Assembly: GCF_003096815.1 (NCBI RefSeq)
Contig: NZ_QENY01000003.1
Location: forward strand, 1 to 64,000
Reading direction: 5' to 3'
From: Hallella colorans
GTDB taxonomy: Bacteria > Bacteroidota > Bacteroidia > Bacteroidales > Bacteroidaceae
DNA length: 64,000 bases
A program made the translations under genes and the position numbers. The notes beneath the pieces are model-generated. The model searched no databases. It saw only the letters and a program-made list of their open reading frames with translations, and was not told the DNA's origin. Below, one piece after another: positions 26,873-35,133 of the stretch (within the stretch, counting starts at the first letter, position 1; every line of letters starts with the position of its first letter).

Positions 26873-27820
26873 TCAAATCAAGAAGAAAAGAGACACGCCT
26901 ACCACGGAGATAACGGCTCCGACAATGCCCTTGAGCGTGATTTTCTCATGAAAGAAATAGTGGGCTGGAAGCAATATCATGATAGGGCTTGTGGCCATCA
27001 GCGTGCTCGCGATGCCCGCCGCGGTGTATTGCACGGCCATGAGCGAGAAGCCCACGCCAATCACCGGACCAGAGAATACGGCGATGAGCAGTGCCCATAG
27101 TGCCTTGGTATCGTGTGCGCTTTGTCGTAATTTTTGTCCTTGCCCAGTCACTACGAGAAACACTCCCCAGCAAATTAGGCCGGCGACGCACCTGATAAGG
27201 TTGGCGCTGAAGGGCAGATAGTTTTCCATATCGGCCACCATCGTTTGTGGAATGTCGGCCGTGTAATAGTCTAAGCCTATCTTGCTGAGCACCAATCCCA
27301 ATCCCTGTCCTAACCCTGCGCCGATGCCAAAGAGTACGCCTTTGACTGGCAATTGCAGCGAAAGAAAACGCCCTTTGTTCTCACCCTTGCTCAGTACGGA
27401 TATGGCTATGCCAAGCATGGTCACCATCATGGCTATCAGACTGCCCACGCTCATCACTTGTCCGAGCATGGCCCAAGCCGAGATGGCGGTGAACATGGGC
27501 GCAAGTGTCATAAAGAGTTGGCCGTAGCGCGACCCAATGCTGATATAGCTGTTGAACAAACACCAGTCGCCGAGAAAATATCCCACCACGCCCGAGGCCA
27601 TGAGCCACGCCCAACTGGTCGCACTTGCATGCGTGGGCCATGCCTCGCCCGTAAACCACCACATCATGAGCAGCGAGAATATGAGTGCCAACGCCATGCG
27701 CCACACATTAGTGACGGTGACACCTATGCGCTTGCTGGCCACCTCGCATGTCATGGCCGCAATGGTCCATGAGAAGGCTACGCCCAAGGAAATGATCTCG
27801 CCTAAATATTGTATGTGCAT
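26873..27820 (-). CDS. EamA/DMT superfamily inner-membrane transporter
   Basis: A 315-residue protein with ten hydrophobic spans arranged as two five-helix EamA repeats; the second repeat ends with SPIMILLPAHYFFHEKITLKG, the conserved end-of-repeat pattern, and the first has PMFTAISAWAMLGQVMSVGS at the same place. Such transporters export small metabolites or amino acids; the substrate cannot be read. Monocistronic. A -7 box TAATTTTGC lies at 27933-27941 on the minus strand, giving an untranslated leader of about 110 nt with no obvious structure. Confidence 0.85.
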   Translation of the reverse strand: MHIQYLGEIISLGVAFSWTIAAMTCEVASKRIGVTVTNVWRMALALIFSLLMMWWFTGEAWPTHASATSWAWLMASGVVGYFLGDWCLFNSYISIGSRYGQLFMTLAPMFTAISAWAMLGQVMSVGSLIAMMVTMLGIAISVLSKGENKGRFLSLQLPVKGVLFGIGAGLGQGLGLVLSKIGLDYYTADIPQTMVADMENYLPFSANLIRCVAGLICWGVFLVVTGQGQKLRQSAHDTKALWALLIAVFSGPVIGVGFSLMAVQYTAAGIASTLMATSPIMILLPAHYFFHEKITLKGIVGAVISVVGVSLFFLI

Positions 27821-27941
27821 AATATATGTTATGTTGTACTCTGTTGTGAGTTGTCAAATTGCAACGTCGGCTGTTGGTACGCATGCCAATGATGGTAATG
27901 TCAAGTGGAAGCGCAGCCCATTTTAAGATTTTGCAAAATTA

Positions 27942-28265
27942 CAACAAATAAGCGTAATAAAATCTCTTTCAACTTAATTTTTTGACATTGATTTTCACAT
28001 TCGTGACATGTTCCGTGCGGATTGTGTTTGTGCGACACACCTCGGTCCTTATCATGGCATGCTTGTTGTTTTCTTTTCCGTAATCGTAGAATGGGAGGCA
28101 GGGATGCTATTGGGTAGACATTGGGTGGCGATCATTTCATGTCGAGGCCCTATCAAAAGAGAGAGTGCAATTTTGCCATTAAAGCAAAAAATACATTGTG
28201 TGCGTACACAAACCGTTGATTTAGGTCAAGAAAAGGGTTATTTCGTGGATTATGGGTTTAAAATA
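27942..28265. other. Gene-free stretch upstream of the sRNA candidate
   Basis: I find no gene, RNA or clear repeat here. The frame open over most of it (28008-28358) reads into the promoter and transcript of the RNA candidate and its translation has no recognisable features. Confidence 0.5.
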
Positions 28266-28298
28266 TTTGTGGCATCCCGTATTTCGGCCTATCTTTGC
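28266..28298 (+). promoter_or_regulatory. Strong Bacteroidetes promoter for the sRNA candidate
   Basis: TTTG (28266-28269) and TATCTTTGC (28290-28298) are exactly 20 bp apart, the best match to the phylum consensus in the window. No protein gene with a ribosome site follows for about 400 bp on this strand. Confidence 0.7.
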
Positions 28299-28302
28299 AA
28301 TG

Positions 28303-28528
28303 TCAAAAGGAAACAAGGTCTCTGTGAAGAGATGTTCCAGCGACAATTTATTCAATAGGTTTAAAGTTAGTAGATTGTTTCATATAGGTTTTTAGTTTTT
28401 AGGTTTAAGATTAGATTTTTAGGTTATTCAATTAGGTTATTAGTAATTTAAGGTAATTTTAAAGATTAGTTTTTAGGTTAGCACAAATCCCCATCTCCGC
28501 ATAGGAGAGTTGGGAATTTGTGTTTTTA
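28303..28528 (+). ncRNA. Candidate small RNA of about 225 nt
   Basis: Bounded by the promoter at 28266-28298 and a strong terminator at 28482-28527. Near its 5' end it folds into a hairpin (28309-28338): GGAAACA/TGTTCC with one bulged A, an AGG internal bulge, then TCTCT/AGAGA closed by the GNRA tetraloop GTGA. The middle (28357-28480) is very A/U-rich and holds seven copies of AGGTT or AGGTA (28357, 28386, 28401, 28421, 28434, 28451, 28475) at irregular spacing. It does not match tmRNA, SRP or RNase P features that I know; 6S RNA cannot be excluded. A 31-codon frame from 28300 is an alternative but has no ribosome site. Confidence 0.6.
28482..28527 (+). terminator. Rho-independent terminator of the sRNA candidate
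   Basis: CACAAAT (28482-28488) pairs with ATTTGTG (28516-28522), CCC with GGG inside with a bulged A, and an inner TCTCC/GGAGA stem; TTTTT follows directly on the plus strand. Confidence 0.75.
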
Positions 28529-28649
28529 TATACCCCATGTTCTTTGTGAGCCAAACACGAACAAAGGTGGCATGCGCAAAAATAGAGCGGTCGTGCCGCT
28601 CGCTGCAGGGTGTCATTCCGATGGTTTTGACGGGCTATGGTGGCTCCAC

Positions 28650-28693
28650 GCATTGCCATGTGGCTTATTTTGCATTGCCATGTGGCCTATTTT
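28650..28693. repeat. 22-bp tandem duplication at the rnr stop (two copies)
   Basis: 28650-28671 and 28672-28693 are adjacent copies starting GCATTGCCATGTGGC and differing at one base. The second copy contains the TAG stop of rnr (28687-28689, minus strand) and its last codons. Confidence 0.9.
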
Positions 28694-30888
28694 TCTTTGG
28701 CTATAACAAAGTCGAGCTGCCTTTTTTGCAGATTGGCACTGGCCACTTGTATGCGAATAGGGTCGCCAAGTTGGTACTTGTGATGATGCCTTCTTCCACG
28801 CAGCACAAAGTTTTTCTCGTCGAAGTCGTAGTAGTCGTCATCCAGATCGTGCATGGGCACCATGCCCTCGCAGTGATTTTCGTCTATCTCGGCGTAAATG
28901 CCATAGCTGGTAATGCCGCTGATGTGCGCGTCATAACATTCGCCTATCTTATCGCCCATAAACTCCACCATCTTGTATTTGATAGAGTCGCGTTCGGCGT
29001 TTTGCGCTATTTGTTCCATGTCGGAGCAGTGCTCGCACAATTCTTCGTATCGCCTCTCGTTGGCAGAGCGTCCCCCGGCTTGGTATCTTGTGAGCAAACG
29101 GTGCACCATGGTGTCTGGATAGCGACGTATGGGCGATGTGAAATGCGTGTAGTAATCAAACGCAAGTCCAAAGTGCCCAATATTATGTACGCTGTACTTA
29201 GCTTTCATCATGGCGCGTAGAGCCACGCTTTGGATGACCTTTTCCTCTCGCTTGCCTTCGCAACTGTCCATCAGTTTGTTAATGCTGCGAGCCATGGCGG
29301 CTTTGGTGCCATCAGTTTTCACCTTGTAGCCAAACTTGGCTATAAACTCGCGAAGGTTTTCCATCTTCTGTGGGTCGGGGTTGTCGTGCACGCGATAAGG
29401 TAGCGTTTTGACAGCTTTGCCTTTTGTTTTTTTGCCAAAAGTCTCCGCCACGGTCTTATTGGCCAATAGCATGAACTCCTCAATGAGCTTGTTGGCATCT
29501 TTAGAGCGCTTATAGTAAGCGCGGGTTGGATGTCCCGCTTGGTCAATGTCGAAGTGCAGTTCCTCAGAGTCGAACTTCACCGATCCGTTCTTGAAACGGC
29601 GTTCTCGCAGATGCTTGGCCAATCTGTCAAGCGTGCACAATTGCCATCCGTTTTCGCCTTTGTAGCCTCGGTTTTTAGGGTCTGGAGCTGGTTTGCCAGT
29701 ACCATCCACCACACCGTTGTCTTCTAAGATTTGTTGTACTTCTTCGTAGGCATAACGTCTATTGGAGCGAATGATAGCGTGCACCAATCGAAAATTTCGC
29801 ACGTATGCGTCCTCGTCAAGGTCAAACACGGCGCTATAGGTGAGTTTGTCCTCTTCCGGGCGTAGTGAGCAGATGAAATTGCACAGTCGCTCGGGCAGCA
29901 TGGGGATAGTGCGGTCTACGAGATAAACCGATGTGCCTCGGTTAGCGGCTTCTTTGTCAATGACACTTCCCTCCTTTACATAGTGCGAGACATCGGCGAT
30001 ATGCACGCCCACCTCCCATAGCCCATTGTCCAATTTTTTGATGGACAGTGCGTCGTCAAAGTCTTTGGCGTCAGCTGGGTCTATGGTGCAAGTCCACGTT
30101 TCACGAAAATCCTCGCGTTCGGCCACGTCTTGAGGCGTAATCTCCGCCTTGATTTGCTCGGCCGCCCGCTCTACTTTCTTGGGGTATTTGTAGGGCAATC
30201 CGAATTGAGCGAGGATGGTGTTCATCTCCACATCATTGTCACCGCTCGCGCCGAGCACGTCTATCACCTCACCCACGATATTGCGATGATCCTCGTCTGG
30301 CCATTGCGTTATCTTCACCATAGCCTTGTCATTGGTCTTGCCTCCCTTGAGCTTGTTTTTGGGAATAAGTATGTCGTGCACGAAAACCCCACTTTGAGGA
30401 TTGAGAAATGCGATATCCTTGCTCACGGTCAGTTTGCCCACGAATACGTCCTTGGCGCGTTCGAGTATCTCGATCACCTGCGCCTCCTTGATGTGTTTCT
30501 GCCGTCGGGCATTGAACGATACGCGCACACGGTCGCCCGTGAGCGCTGACATCGAGTTGCGCTCGGCCACGAAGATAGGTTTCTCGTCGCCATCAGGTAT
30601 GAACGAGTTCTTGCCGTTGGCCTTGCGTATAAACTTGCCTTCCTGTACCTGCCCTTTGGTATTGAGCGTGTAAGAGTTTTCTGAGACTTTATTGATATAG
30701 TCGTCCCATGCCATCTCCTCCATGATATCAATGGCTAACATCTTCATGGGGTGGGTTGAAAGATGTAGACTACGAAATATCTCTTTGAACGATAGCGTCT
30801 TTCCTGGTTGCGTCGAGAAATAATCTTCGAGCATGGCAGCCAATTGCTTCTTGGACAATCTCTTACTGCTTTTTTTTCCTTTTACCAT
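28687..30888 (-). CDS. rnr: Ribonuclease R
   Basis: A 3'-5' exoribonuclease of the RNB family that degrades structured RNA; 733 residues from the ATG at 30888 (MVKGKKSSKRLSKKQLAAML). An in-frame ATG at 30993 would add a basic 35-residue tail of doubtful reality. Order seen: Lys-rich N-terminus and winged-helix-like region, cold-shock domains (about 60-220), RNB core with CTIDPADAKDFDDALSIK (catalytic Asp cluster about 280) and HFTSPIRRYPDTMVHRLL (about 600), and a C-terminal S1 domain (HISGITSYGIYAEIDE). The stop lies inside a 22-bp duplication. Confidence 0.95.
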   Translation of the reverse strand: MVKGKKSSKRLSKKQLAAMLEDYFSTQPGKTLSFKEIFRSLHLSTHPMKMLAIDIMEEMAWDDYINKVSENSYTLNTKGQVQEGKFIRKANGKNSFIPDGDEKPIFVAERNSMSALTGDRVRVSFNARRQKHIKEAQVIEILERAKDVFVGKLTVSKDIAFLNPQSGVFVHDILIPKNKLKGGKTNDKAMVKITQWPDEDHRNIVGEVIDVLGASGDNDVEMNTILAQFGLPYKYPKKVERAAEQIKAEITPQDVAEREDFRETWTCTIDPADAKDFDDALSIKKLDNGLWEVGVHIADVSHYVKEGSVIDKEAANRGTSVYLVDRTIPMLPERLCNFICSLRPEEDKLTYSAVFDLDEDAYVRNFRLVHAIIRSNRRYAYEEVQQILEDNGVVDGTGKPAPDPKNRGYKGENGWQLCTLDRLAKHLRERRFKNGSVKFDSEELHFDIDQAGHPTRAYYKRSKDANKLIEEFMLLANKTVAETFGKKTKGKAVKTLPYRVHDNPDPQKMENLREFIAKFGYKVKTDGTKAAMARSINKLMDSCEGKREEKVIQSVALRAMMKAKYSVHNIGHFGLAFDYYTHFTSPIRRYPDTMVHRLLTRYQAGGRSANERRYEELCEHCSDMEQIAQNAERDSIKYKMVEFMGDKIGECYDAHISGITSYGIYAEIDENHCEGMVPMHDLDDDYYDFDEKNFVLRGRRHHHKYQLGDPIRIQVASANLQKRQLDFVIAKEK

Positions 30889-31168
30889 AGTTTGTCGATT
30901 TAAAATTGTCATGGGTTTAGGTCGAATGGGGTATCTGCTAATATGCTTGGCTTTGCGTCTCAAAATCTTTTTAGGAGGCACCGATATCCTCAATTCTTGG
31001 CGTAAAGCGTCAAATTGATAGGCCTCAAATCGTAACCGGCTGCTGTATTAGCGTCTACACTGTCAGTGTGCCTGACAAAACCTCGTTATTATATATGCAA
31101 ATTAACAAAAAATAATTGAGGAAACCTAATTTCATTTTGATTATTTTGCAAATCATTCGATTTGTATT

Positions 31169-31176
31169 AACTTTGT
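31169..31176 (+). promoter_or_regulatory. -7 promoter box of the epimerase-PAP2 operon
   Basis: TAACTTTG, 12 bp before the ATG at 31189. The -33 region has no clear TTTG at the right distance. Confidence 0.45.
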
Positions 31177-31188
31177 AACCTGATAATT

Positions 31189-32184
31189 ATGAAAATATTA
31201 ATAACTGGTGCCAGTGGGTTCATTGGCAGTTTTATTGTGGAAGAAGCGCTGCGTCAGGGCTTTGAAACATGGGTTGGCGTGCGCTCTACCAGCTCGCGCC
31301 AATATCTGCAAGATACCCGTATCCACTTCTTGGAGCTTGACTTTAGCTCGGAAGATATGCTTGCGCGGCAGCTTGATGGGCATGCGTTCGACTATATAGT
31401 GCATGCCGCCGGAACCACCAAATGTCTGCATGCCGATGATTTTTTCAAGATAAACTATGAGGGGACGACCAATTTTGTGCATGCCATCTTGAGGTCTCGC
31501 ATGCCTCTCAAACGTTTTGTCTATATCAGTACGCTCGGTGTTTATGGAGCCATTCATGAGGAGATGCCTTATCAGGAAATAAAAGAAGATGATACACCCA
31601 AGCCCAATACGGCTTATGGCAAGAGCAAACTGATGGCCGAGCGTTTCTTGGACAGCATAGGCAACGATTTCAATTATATCATCCTCAGGCCCACTGGCGT
31701 GTACGGACCGCGTGAGAAAGATTATTATTTAATGGCCAAAACCATCAAGAGGCACTTGGATTTCAGTGTTGGTTACAAGCGGCAGGATATCACGTTCGTG
31801 TATGTCAAGGATGTGGTCCAGGCCGTTTTCTTGGCGCTGGACCGTGGCATGTCGGGGCGAAAATATTTCCTTACCGATGGCAAGGTATATCAAAGTAGCA
31901 CTTTCAGCGACTATCTGCGCGAGGAGCTCGGCAACCATTGGTGGGTCAGGATAAGGGTTCCGGTATGGGCGCTCAGGCTCGTCACGGCTTGCGGCGAGTG
32001 GATAGGTCGCATGACTGGTACGGTATCGACTTTGAACAACGACAAGTACAATATAATGAAACAACGCAATTGGCGTTGCGACATTGAGCCCGCATGCGAC
32101 GAGTTGGGCTATCATCCGCATTATGACTTGAGCAAGGGAGTCAAGGAGACGGTGGCTTGGTATAAAAAAAACAAATGGCTATAA
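31189..32184 (+). CDS. NAD-dependent epimerase/dehydratase (extended SDR)
   Basis: A 331-residue Rossmann enzyme. N-terminal KILITGASGFIGSFIVEEAL holds the GxxGxxG nucleotide site; VYISTLGVYGA (Ser about 115) and the YxxxK pair in TAYGKSKLMAERFL (Tyr about 143, Lys about 147) complete the active site. The downstream LRPTGVYGPREKDYYLM is typical of sugar-nucleotide epimerases or hopanoid/steroid-type dehydrogenases of the extended SDR class. The substrate cannot be named. It is 15 bp from the PAP2 gene, so a shared role in envelope lipid or glycan synthesis is likely but unproven. Confidence 0.85.
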   Translation: MKILITGASGFIGSFIVEEALRQGFETWVGVRSTSSRQYLQDTRIHFLELDFSSEDMLARQLDGHAFDYIVHAAGTTKCLHADDFFKINYEGTTNFVHAILRSRMPLKRFVYISTLGVYGAIHEEMPYQEIKEDDTPKPNTAYGKSKLMAERFLDSIGNDFNYIILRPTGVYGPREKDYYLMAKTIKRHLDFSVGYKRQDITFVYVKDVVQAVFLALDRGMSGRKYFLTDGKVYQSSTFSDYLREELGNHWWVRIRVPVWALRLVTACGEWIGRMTGTVSTLNNDKYNIMKQRNWRCDIEPACDELGYHPHYDLSKGVKETVAWYKKNKWL

Positions 32185-32199
32185 CAGCCTTTACATAGC

Positions 32200-33168
32200 A
32201 TGAAGCTAAAAAAATACTTTATATTGGAGAAGAAACCCGCTCGTGGGTTAATGCCTTTAGAGTGGGTAGTGCTCACCTACATGGCATTCACGTTGCTCGT
32301 GGTGCTCTTTGGCAGGACAAGTCTTGAAAATCCAGATGCTGCCATTTGGAGTCGCATGCGTGTTGGAGCCACTACTGTGGGTATATGGATGGTCTATAGG
32401 CTCATTCCCTGCAGGGCCACTCGCCTGCTCCGTGTGGCGGTGCAGATGGCGTTGTTGAGCTGGTGGTACACAGACACTTACCTGCTCAATTGCCTTTTTC
32501 CCAATCTCGACCACGTCTTTATTCGTGCCGAGCAGGCTGTCTTCGGGTGTCAACCAGCCCTCCTCTTTGCTCAACTTTACCCGCAATTATTTTTCAGTGA
32601 GCTCATGGACATGGCCTACGTGAGTTATTTTCCCATCATAACCACGGTCATTTTATATTATTTTTTTAAGCGGTACAACGATTTCGAGCATGCCTCGTTT
32701 GTCATTCTCGCTTCGTTCTTCGCTTTCTATGTCATCTACGACTTGGTTCCCGTCACTGGGCCAATGTATTATTACCACGCCGTCGGGATTGACCAAATCG
32801 CCAAAGGAGTATTCCCCAATTTAGGCTATTATTTCCGCACTCATCTCGACATGATGCAGTCGCCGGGCTATAAAAATGGCATATTCTATAACCTTCTCAC
32901 CATGGCCCACGATTCGGGCGAACGGCCCACGGCCGCCTTCCCCAGCTCGCATGTGGGTATTTCGGTGGTTTGTATGATGTTGGCTTGGCGCACGGGCAGT
33001 CGCAAGTTGTTTTTCACGCTCCTGCCTTTCGCCATGCTCATTTGCCTTGCCACGGTGTATGTGCGTGCCCATTATGCCATCGACGTGCTGGCTGGACTGG
33101 TGGTCGGTGTGGCGTTTTATTGTGGGTGGTCGCATGTGTCCAAACGTTTTCACACCATTCGCGGATGA
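32200..33168 (+). CDS. PAP2 superfamily membrane protein
   Basis: A 322-residue polytopic protein with about six spans. The PAP2 (type 2 phosphatidic acid phosphatase) motifs are visible: GERPTAAFPSSHVGISVV (C2, with SSH, about residue 245) and VYVRAHYAIDVLAGLVVG (C3, His about 292 in RxHYxxD). Layout resembles the branch that includes inositolphosphorylceramide synthases, which Bacteroidales need for their sphingolipids, so a lipid head-group transferase is possible, as is a simple phosphatase. Second gene after the epimerase. Confidence 0.8.
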   Translation: MKLKKYFILEKKPARGLMPLEWVVLTYMAFTLLVVLFGRTSLENPDAAIWSRMRVGATTVGIWMVYRLIPCRATRLLRVAVQMALLSWWYTDTYLLNCLFPNLDHVFIRAEQAVFGCQPALLFAQLYPQLFFSELMDMAYVSYFPIITTVILYYFFKRYNDFEHASFVILASFFAFYVIYDLVPVTGPMYYYHAVGIDQIAKGVFPNLGYYFRTHLDMMQSPGYKNGIFYNLLTMAHDSGERPTAAFPSSHVGISVVCMMLAWRTGSRKLFFTLLPFAMLICLATVYVRAHYAIDVLAGLVVGVAFYCGWSHVSKRFHTIRG

Positions 33169-33223
33169 TAACCCACGATTTTGAAGGTAAAAAACTGTCA
33201 CACTATTCTATTTTGGCGCAAGG

Positions 33224-33257
33224 TTGCGAATAAGAATGATATTATTCGTAACTTTGC
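33224..33257 (+). promoter_or_regulatory. miaB promoter with an inverted repeat in its spacer
   Basis: TTG (33224-33226) and TAACTTTGC (33249-33257). The 22-bp spacer is entirely the inverted repeat CGAATAA (33227-33233), 8 nt, TTATTCG (33242-33248), suggesting an operator. Confidence 0.55.
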
Positions 33258-33278
33258 ACACCATAACGTTTTACGATA

Positions 33279-34640
33279 ATGACAAAGAAACTATATATCG
33301 AAACTTACGGCTGTCAGATGAACGTGGCCGACTCGGAGGTAGTGGCCTCGGTGATGCAAATGGCCGGTTACACTCTCACTGACAACGAGGCAGAGGCAGA
33401 CGCCATCTTCTTGAATACATGCTCTATACGCGAGAATGCGGAGAACAAAATTTATCATCGGCTCGACGCCTTGCACGCCGAGCAGCGCAAGCATGCGGCC
33501 GCCCAACCCGACGCATTGGCGCCCCACCCCATTCTTGGCGTGTTGGGCTGCATGGCGGAGCGTGTCAAGGACGATTTGGTGAGGAACCACCACGCCAATT
33601 TGGTGTGTGGGCCAGACGCTTACCTCAACCTTCCGGAGATGATAGCGGCTGTGGAGGTGGGCCAACCGGCCATCGACGTGCAGCTATCCACCACCGAGAC
33701 ATATCGCGACGTGGTGCCTCGGCGTATCGGTGGCAACCGAGTAAGCGCCTTCGTGAGCATCATGCGAGGTTGCAACAACTTTTGCCATTACTGCATCGTG
33801 CCCTTTACACGGGGGCGAGAGCGCAGTCGTGATGTGGATAGCATACTGCGCGAGGTCAGCGACTTGCGCGACAAGGGGTTCAAAGAAGTGACACTGTTGG
33901 GACAAAATGTGAACAGTTATGGTCTGCTTCCTAATGGCAAGCGACCGGACAACGGCACGTCTTTTGCGCAATTGCTGCGACAAGTGGCGCGCGAGGTGCC
34001 CGACATGCGAGTGCGTTTCACCACCTCAAACCCGGAAGACATGACCGAGGACATACTCCATGCCGTGGCCGATGAGCCAAATCTGTGCAACCATATACAT
34101 TTCCCGGCACAGAGTGGGAGCAGCAAGGTGCTCAGGCTCATGAACCGCAAGTACACACGAGAAGACTATTTGGAAAAGGTAGCGGCTATCAAGCGCATCA
34201 TACCCGACTGCGGACTGACTACGGATATTTTCGTGGGCTACCACGACGAGACGGAGGACGACTACCAGCAGACGCTCAGTTTGGTGCGCGAGGTGGGCTT
34301 CGACTCGGCCTTCATGTTCAAGTATAGCGAGCGGCCGGGCACATATGCGGCCAAGCATTTGCCAGACAATGTGCCCGAGGAGGAGAAGGTGAGACGCTTG
34401 AACGAGCTTATCAAGCTGCAAACAGAGATCAGCGCCGAGCAGAACAAGAAAGACGAGGGTAAAGAGTTTGAGATACTCGTTGAGCGTTTCGGTAAGCGCA
34501 GCCATGACCAGCTCATGGGTCGCACGCCGCAAAACAAGGCCGTCATCATACCTCGAGGCCGTCACCACATAGGCCAACGAGTGCGTGTGCGCGTCACACG
34601 CTCAACCTCTGCCACGCTCATTGGTGAGCCGTTGGAGTGA
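33279..34640 (+). CDS. miaB: tRNA-2-methylthio-N6-dimethylallyladenosine synthase
   Basis: Radical-SAM methylthiotransferase that modifies A37 in tRNAs reading UNN codons; 453 residues. The three N-terminal cysteines holding the auxiliary cluster are present (YGCQMNVADSE, NTCSIRENAENK, LGCMAERVKDD), the radical SAM triad is CNNFCHYCIVPF (about 167-178), and a TRAM domain ends the protein (about 385-450). Length is normal. Monocistronic, with its own promoter, and followed by a repeat-rich gap. Confidence 0.97.
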   Translation: MTKKLYIETYGCQMNVADSEVVASVMQMAGYTLTDNEAEADAIFLNTCSIRENAENKIYHRLDALHAEQRKHAAAQPDALAPHPILGVLGCMAERVKDDLVRNHHANLVCGPDAYLNLPEMIAAVEVGQPAIDVQLSTTETYRDVVPRRIGGNRVSAFVSIMRGCNNFCHYCIVPFTRGRERSRDVDSILREVSDLRDKGFKEVTLLGQNVNSYGLLPNGKRPDNGTSFAQLLRQVAREVPDMRVRFTTSNPEDMTEDILHAVADEPNLCNHIHFPAQSGSSKVLRLMNRKYTREDYLEKVAAIKRIIPDCGLTTDIFVGYHDETEDDYQQTLSLVREVGFDSAFMFKYSERPGTYAAKHLPDNVPEEEKVRRLNELIKLQTEISAEQNKKDEGKEFEILVERFGKRSHDQLMGRTPQNKAVIIPRGRHHIGQRVRVRVTRSTSATLIGEPLE

Positions 34641-34752
34641 CCCATGCTTGGGCATCGGTGTCATCATCCGTGCGCGCCACGTCGTTTAGCTCATGGCCGC
34701 GCGCCACGGTTGGGCGCGGCTCGCACTCTTGAAAACTTTTGACAAAGTATCG

Positions 34753-34820
34753 CTCATAACTCGCGTTTTTGCAAACGAATGCCCCTTTGGCAGCAAATAC
34801 GCGAATTATGAGGGTTTTTT
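34753..34820. repeat. Hairpin with the GCAAATACGCGAA element, copy B
   Basis: Left arm 34753-34772 is complementary to right arm 34793-34812 at 18 of 20 positions, around a 20-nt loop. The right arm is the same 21-bp element as at 19853-19873. GGTTTTTT follows, so the hairpin can also serve as the miaB terminator. Confidence 0.75.
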
Positions 34821-34894
34821 ATAACAATCTAAAATACAACATCTTATACCTTTATAGTATTTTTTTGCATCCAAAAAAATGCCATACATTTTGC

Positions 34895-35004
34895 CATTGT
34901 TACCTATTCGTATGGCGATTAGGCCTTCATCGCGCTCCCATTAACAACCCATCGCGTTGCCTTTACGACCTAAAGGCACAGCCATTAGATACTCATCGCG
35001 TTGT
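34895..35004. repeat. Array B: five contiguous 22-bp degenerate repeats
   Basis: Units start at 34895, 34917, 34939, 34961 and 34983. Four begin SATTRN or SATTAG, and units 2, 3 and 5 share ATCGCG at positions 13-18. T at position 4 and C/G at 15 are invariant. A run of seven T ends exactly 28 nt before the array, as in array A. Confidence 0.75.
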
Positions 35005-35133
35005 GTTGCCCAAATAAATCGGCGGGCGAGATGGGCACGAATCCAAAATCATCTGTATTTTCTCTCTGTAACGACACTTTCCGAAGGCCCTGTTTTTGTG
35101 ATTTTTTCCCGACAATATTTGTTTTCTGTCATA

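Larger units (their letters stand above)
34641..35133. other. 493-bp convergent intergenic region with repeats
   Basis: Between miaB (plus) and the GT90 gene (minus). It holds the hairpin element (34753-34812), a T7 run (34860-34866) and array B (34895-35004). No coding frame is convincing. Confidence 0.7.

Noticed and set aside
28008..28358. 116-codon open frame
   Set aside because: It crosses the promoter of the sRNA candidate, has no ribosome site, and the product resembles nothing.
28300..28395. 31-codon basic peptide MSKGNKVSVK...
   Set aside because: The ATG sits at the expected transcript start without a ribosome site; the hairpin and terminator fit an RNA gene better.
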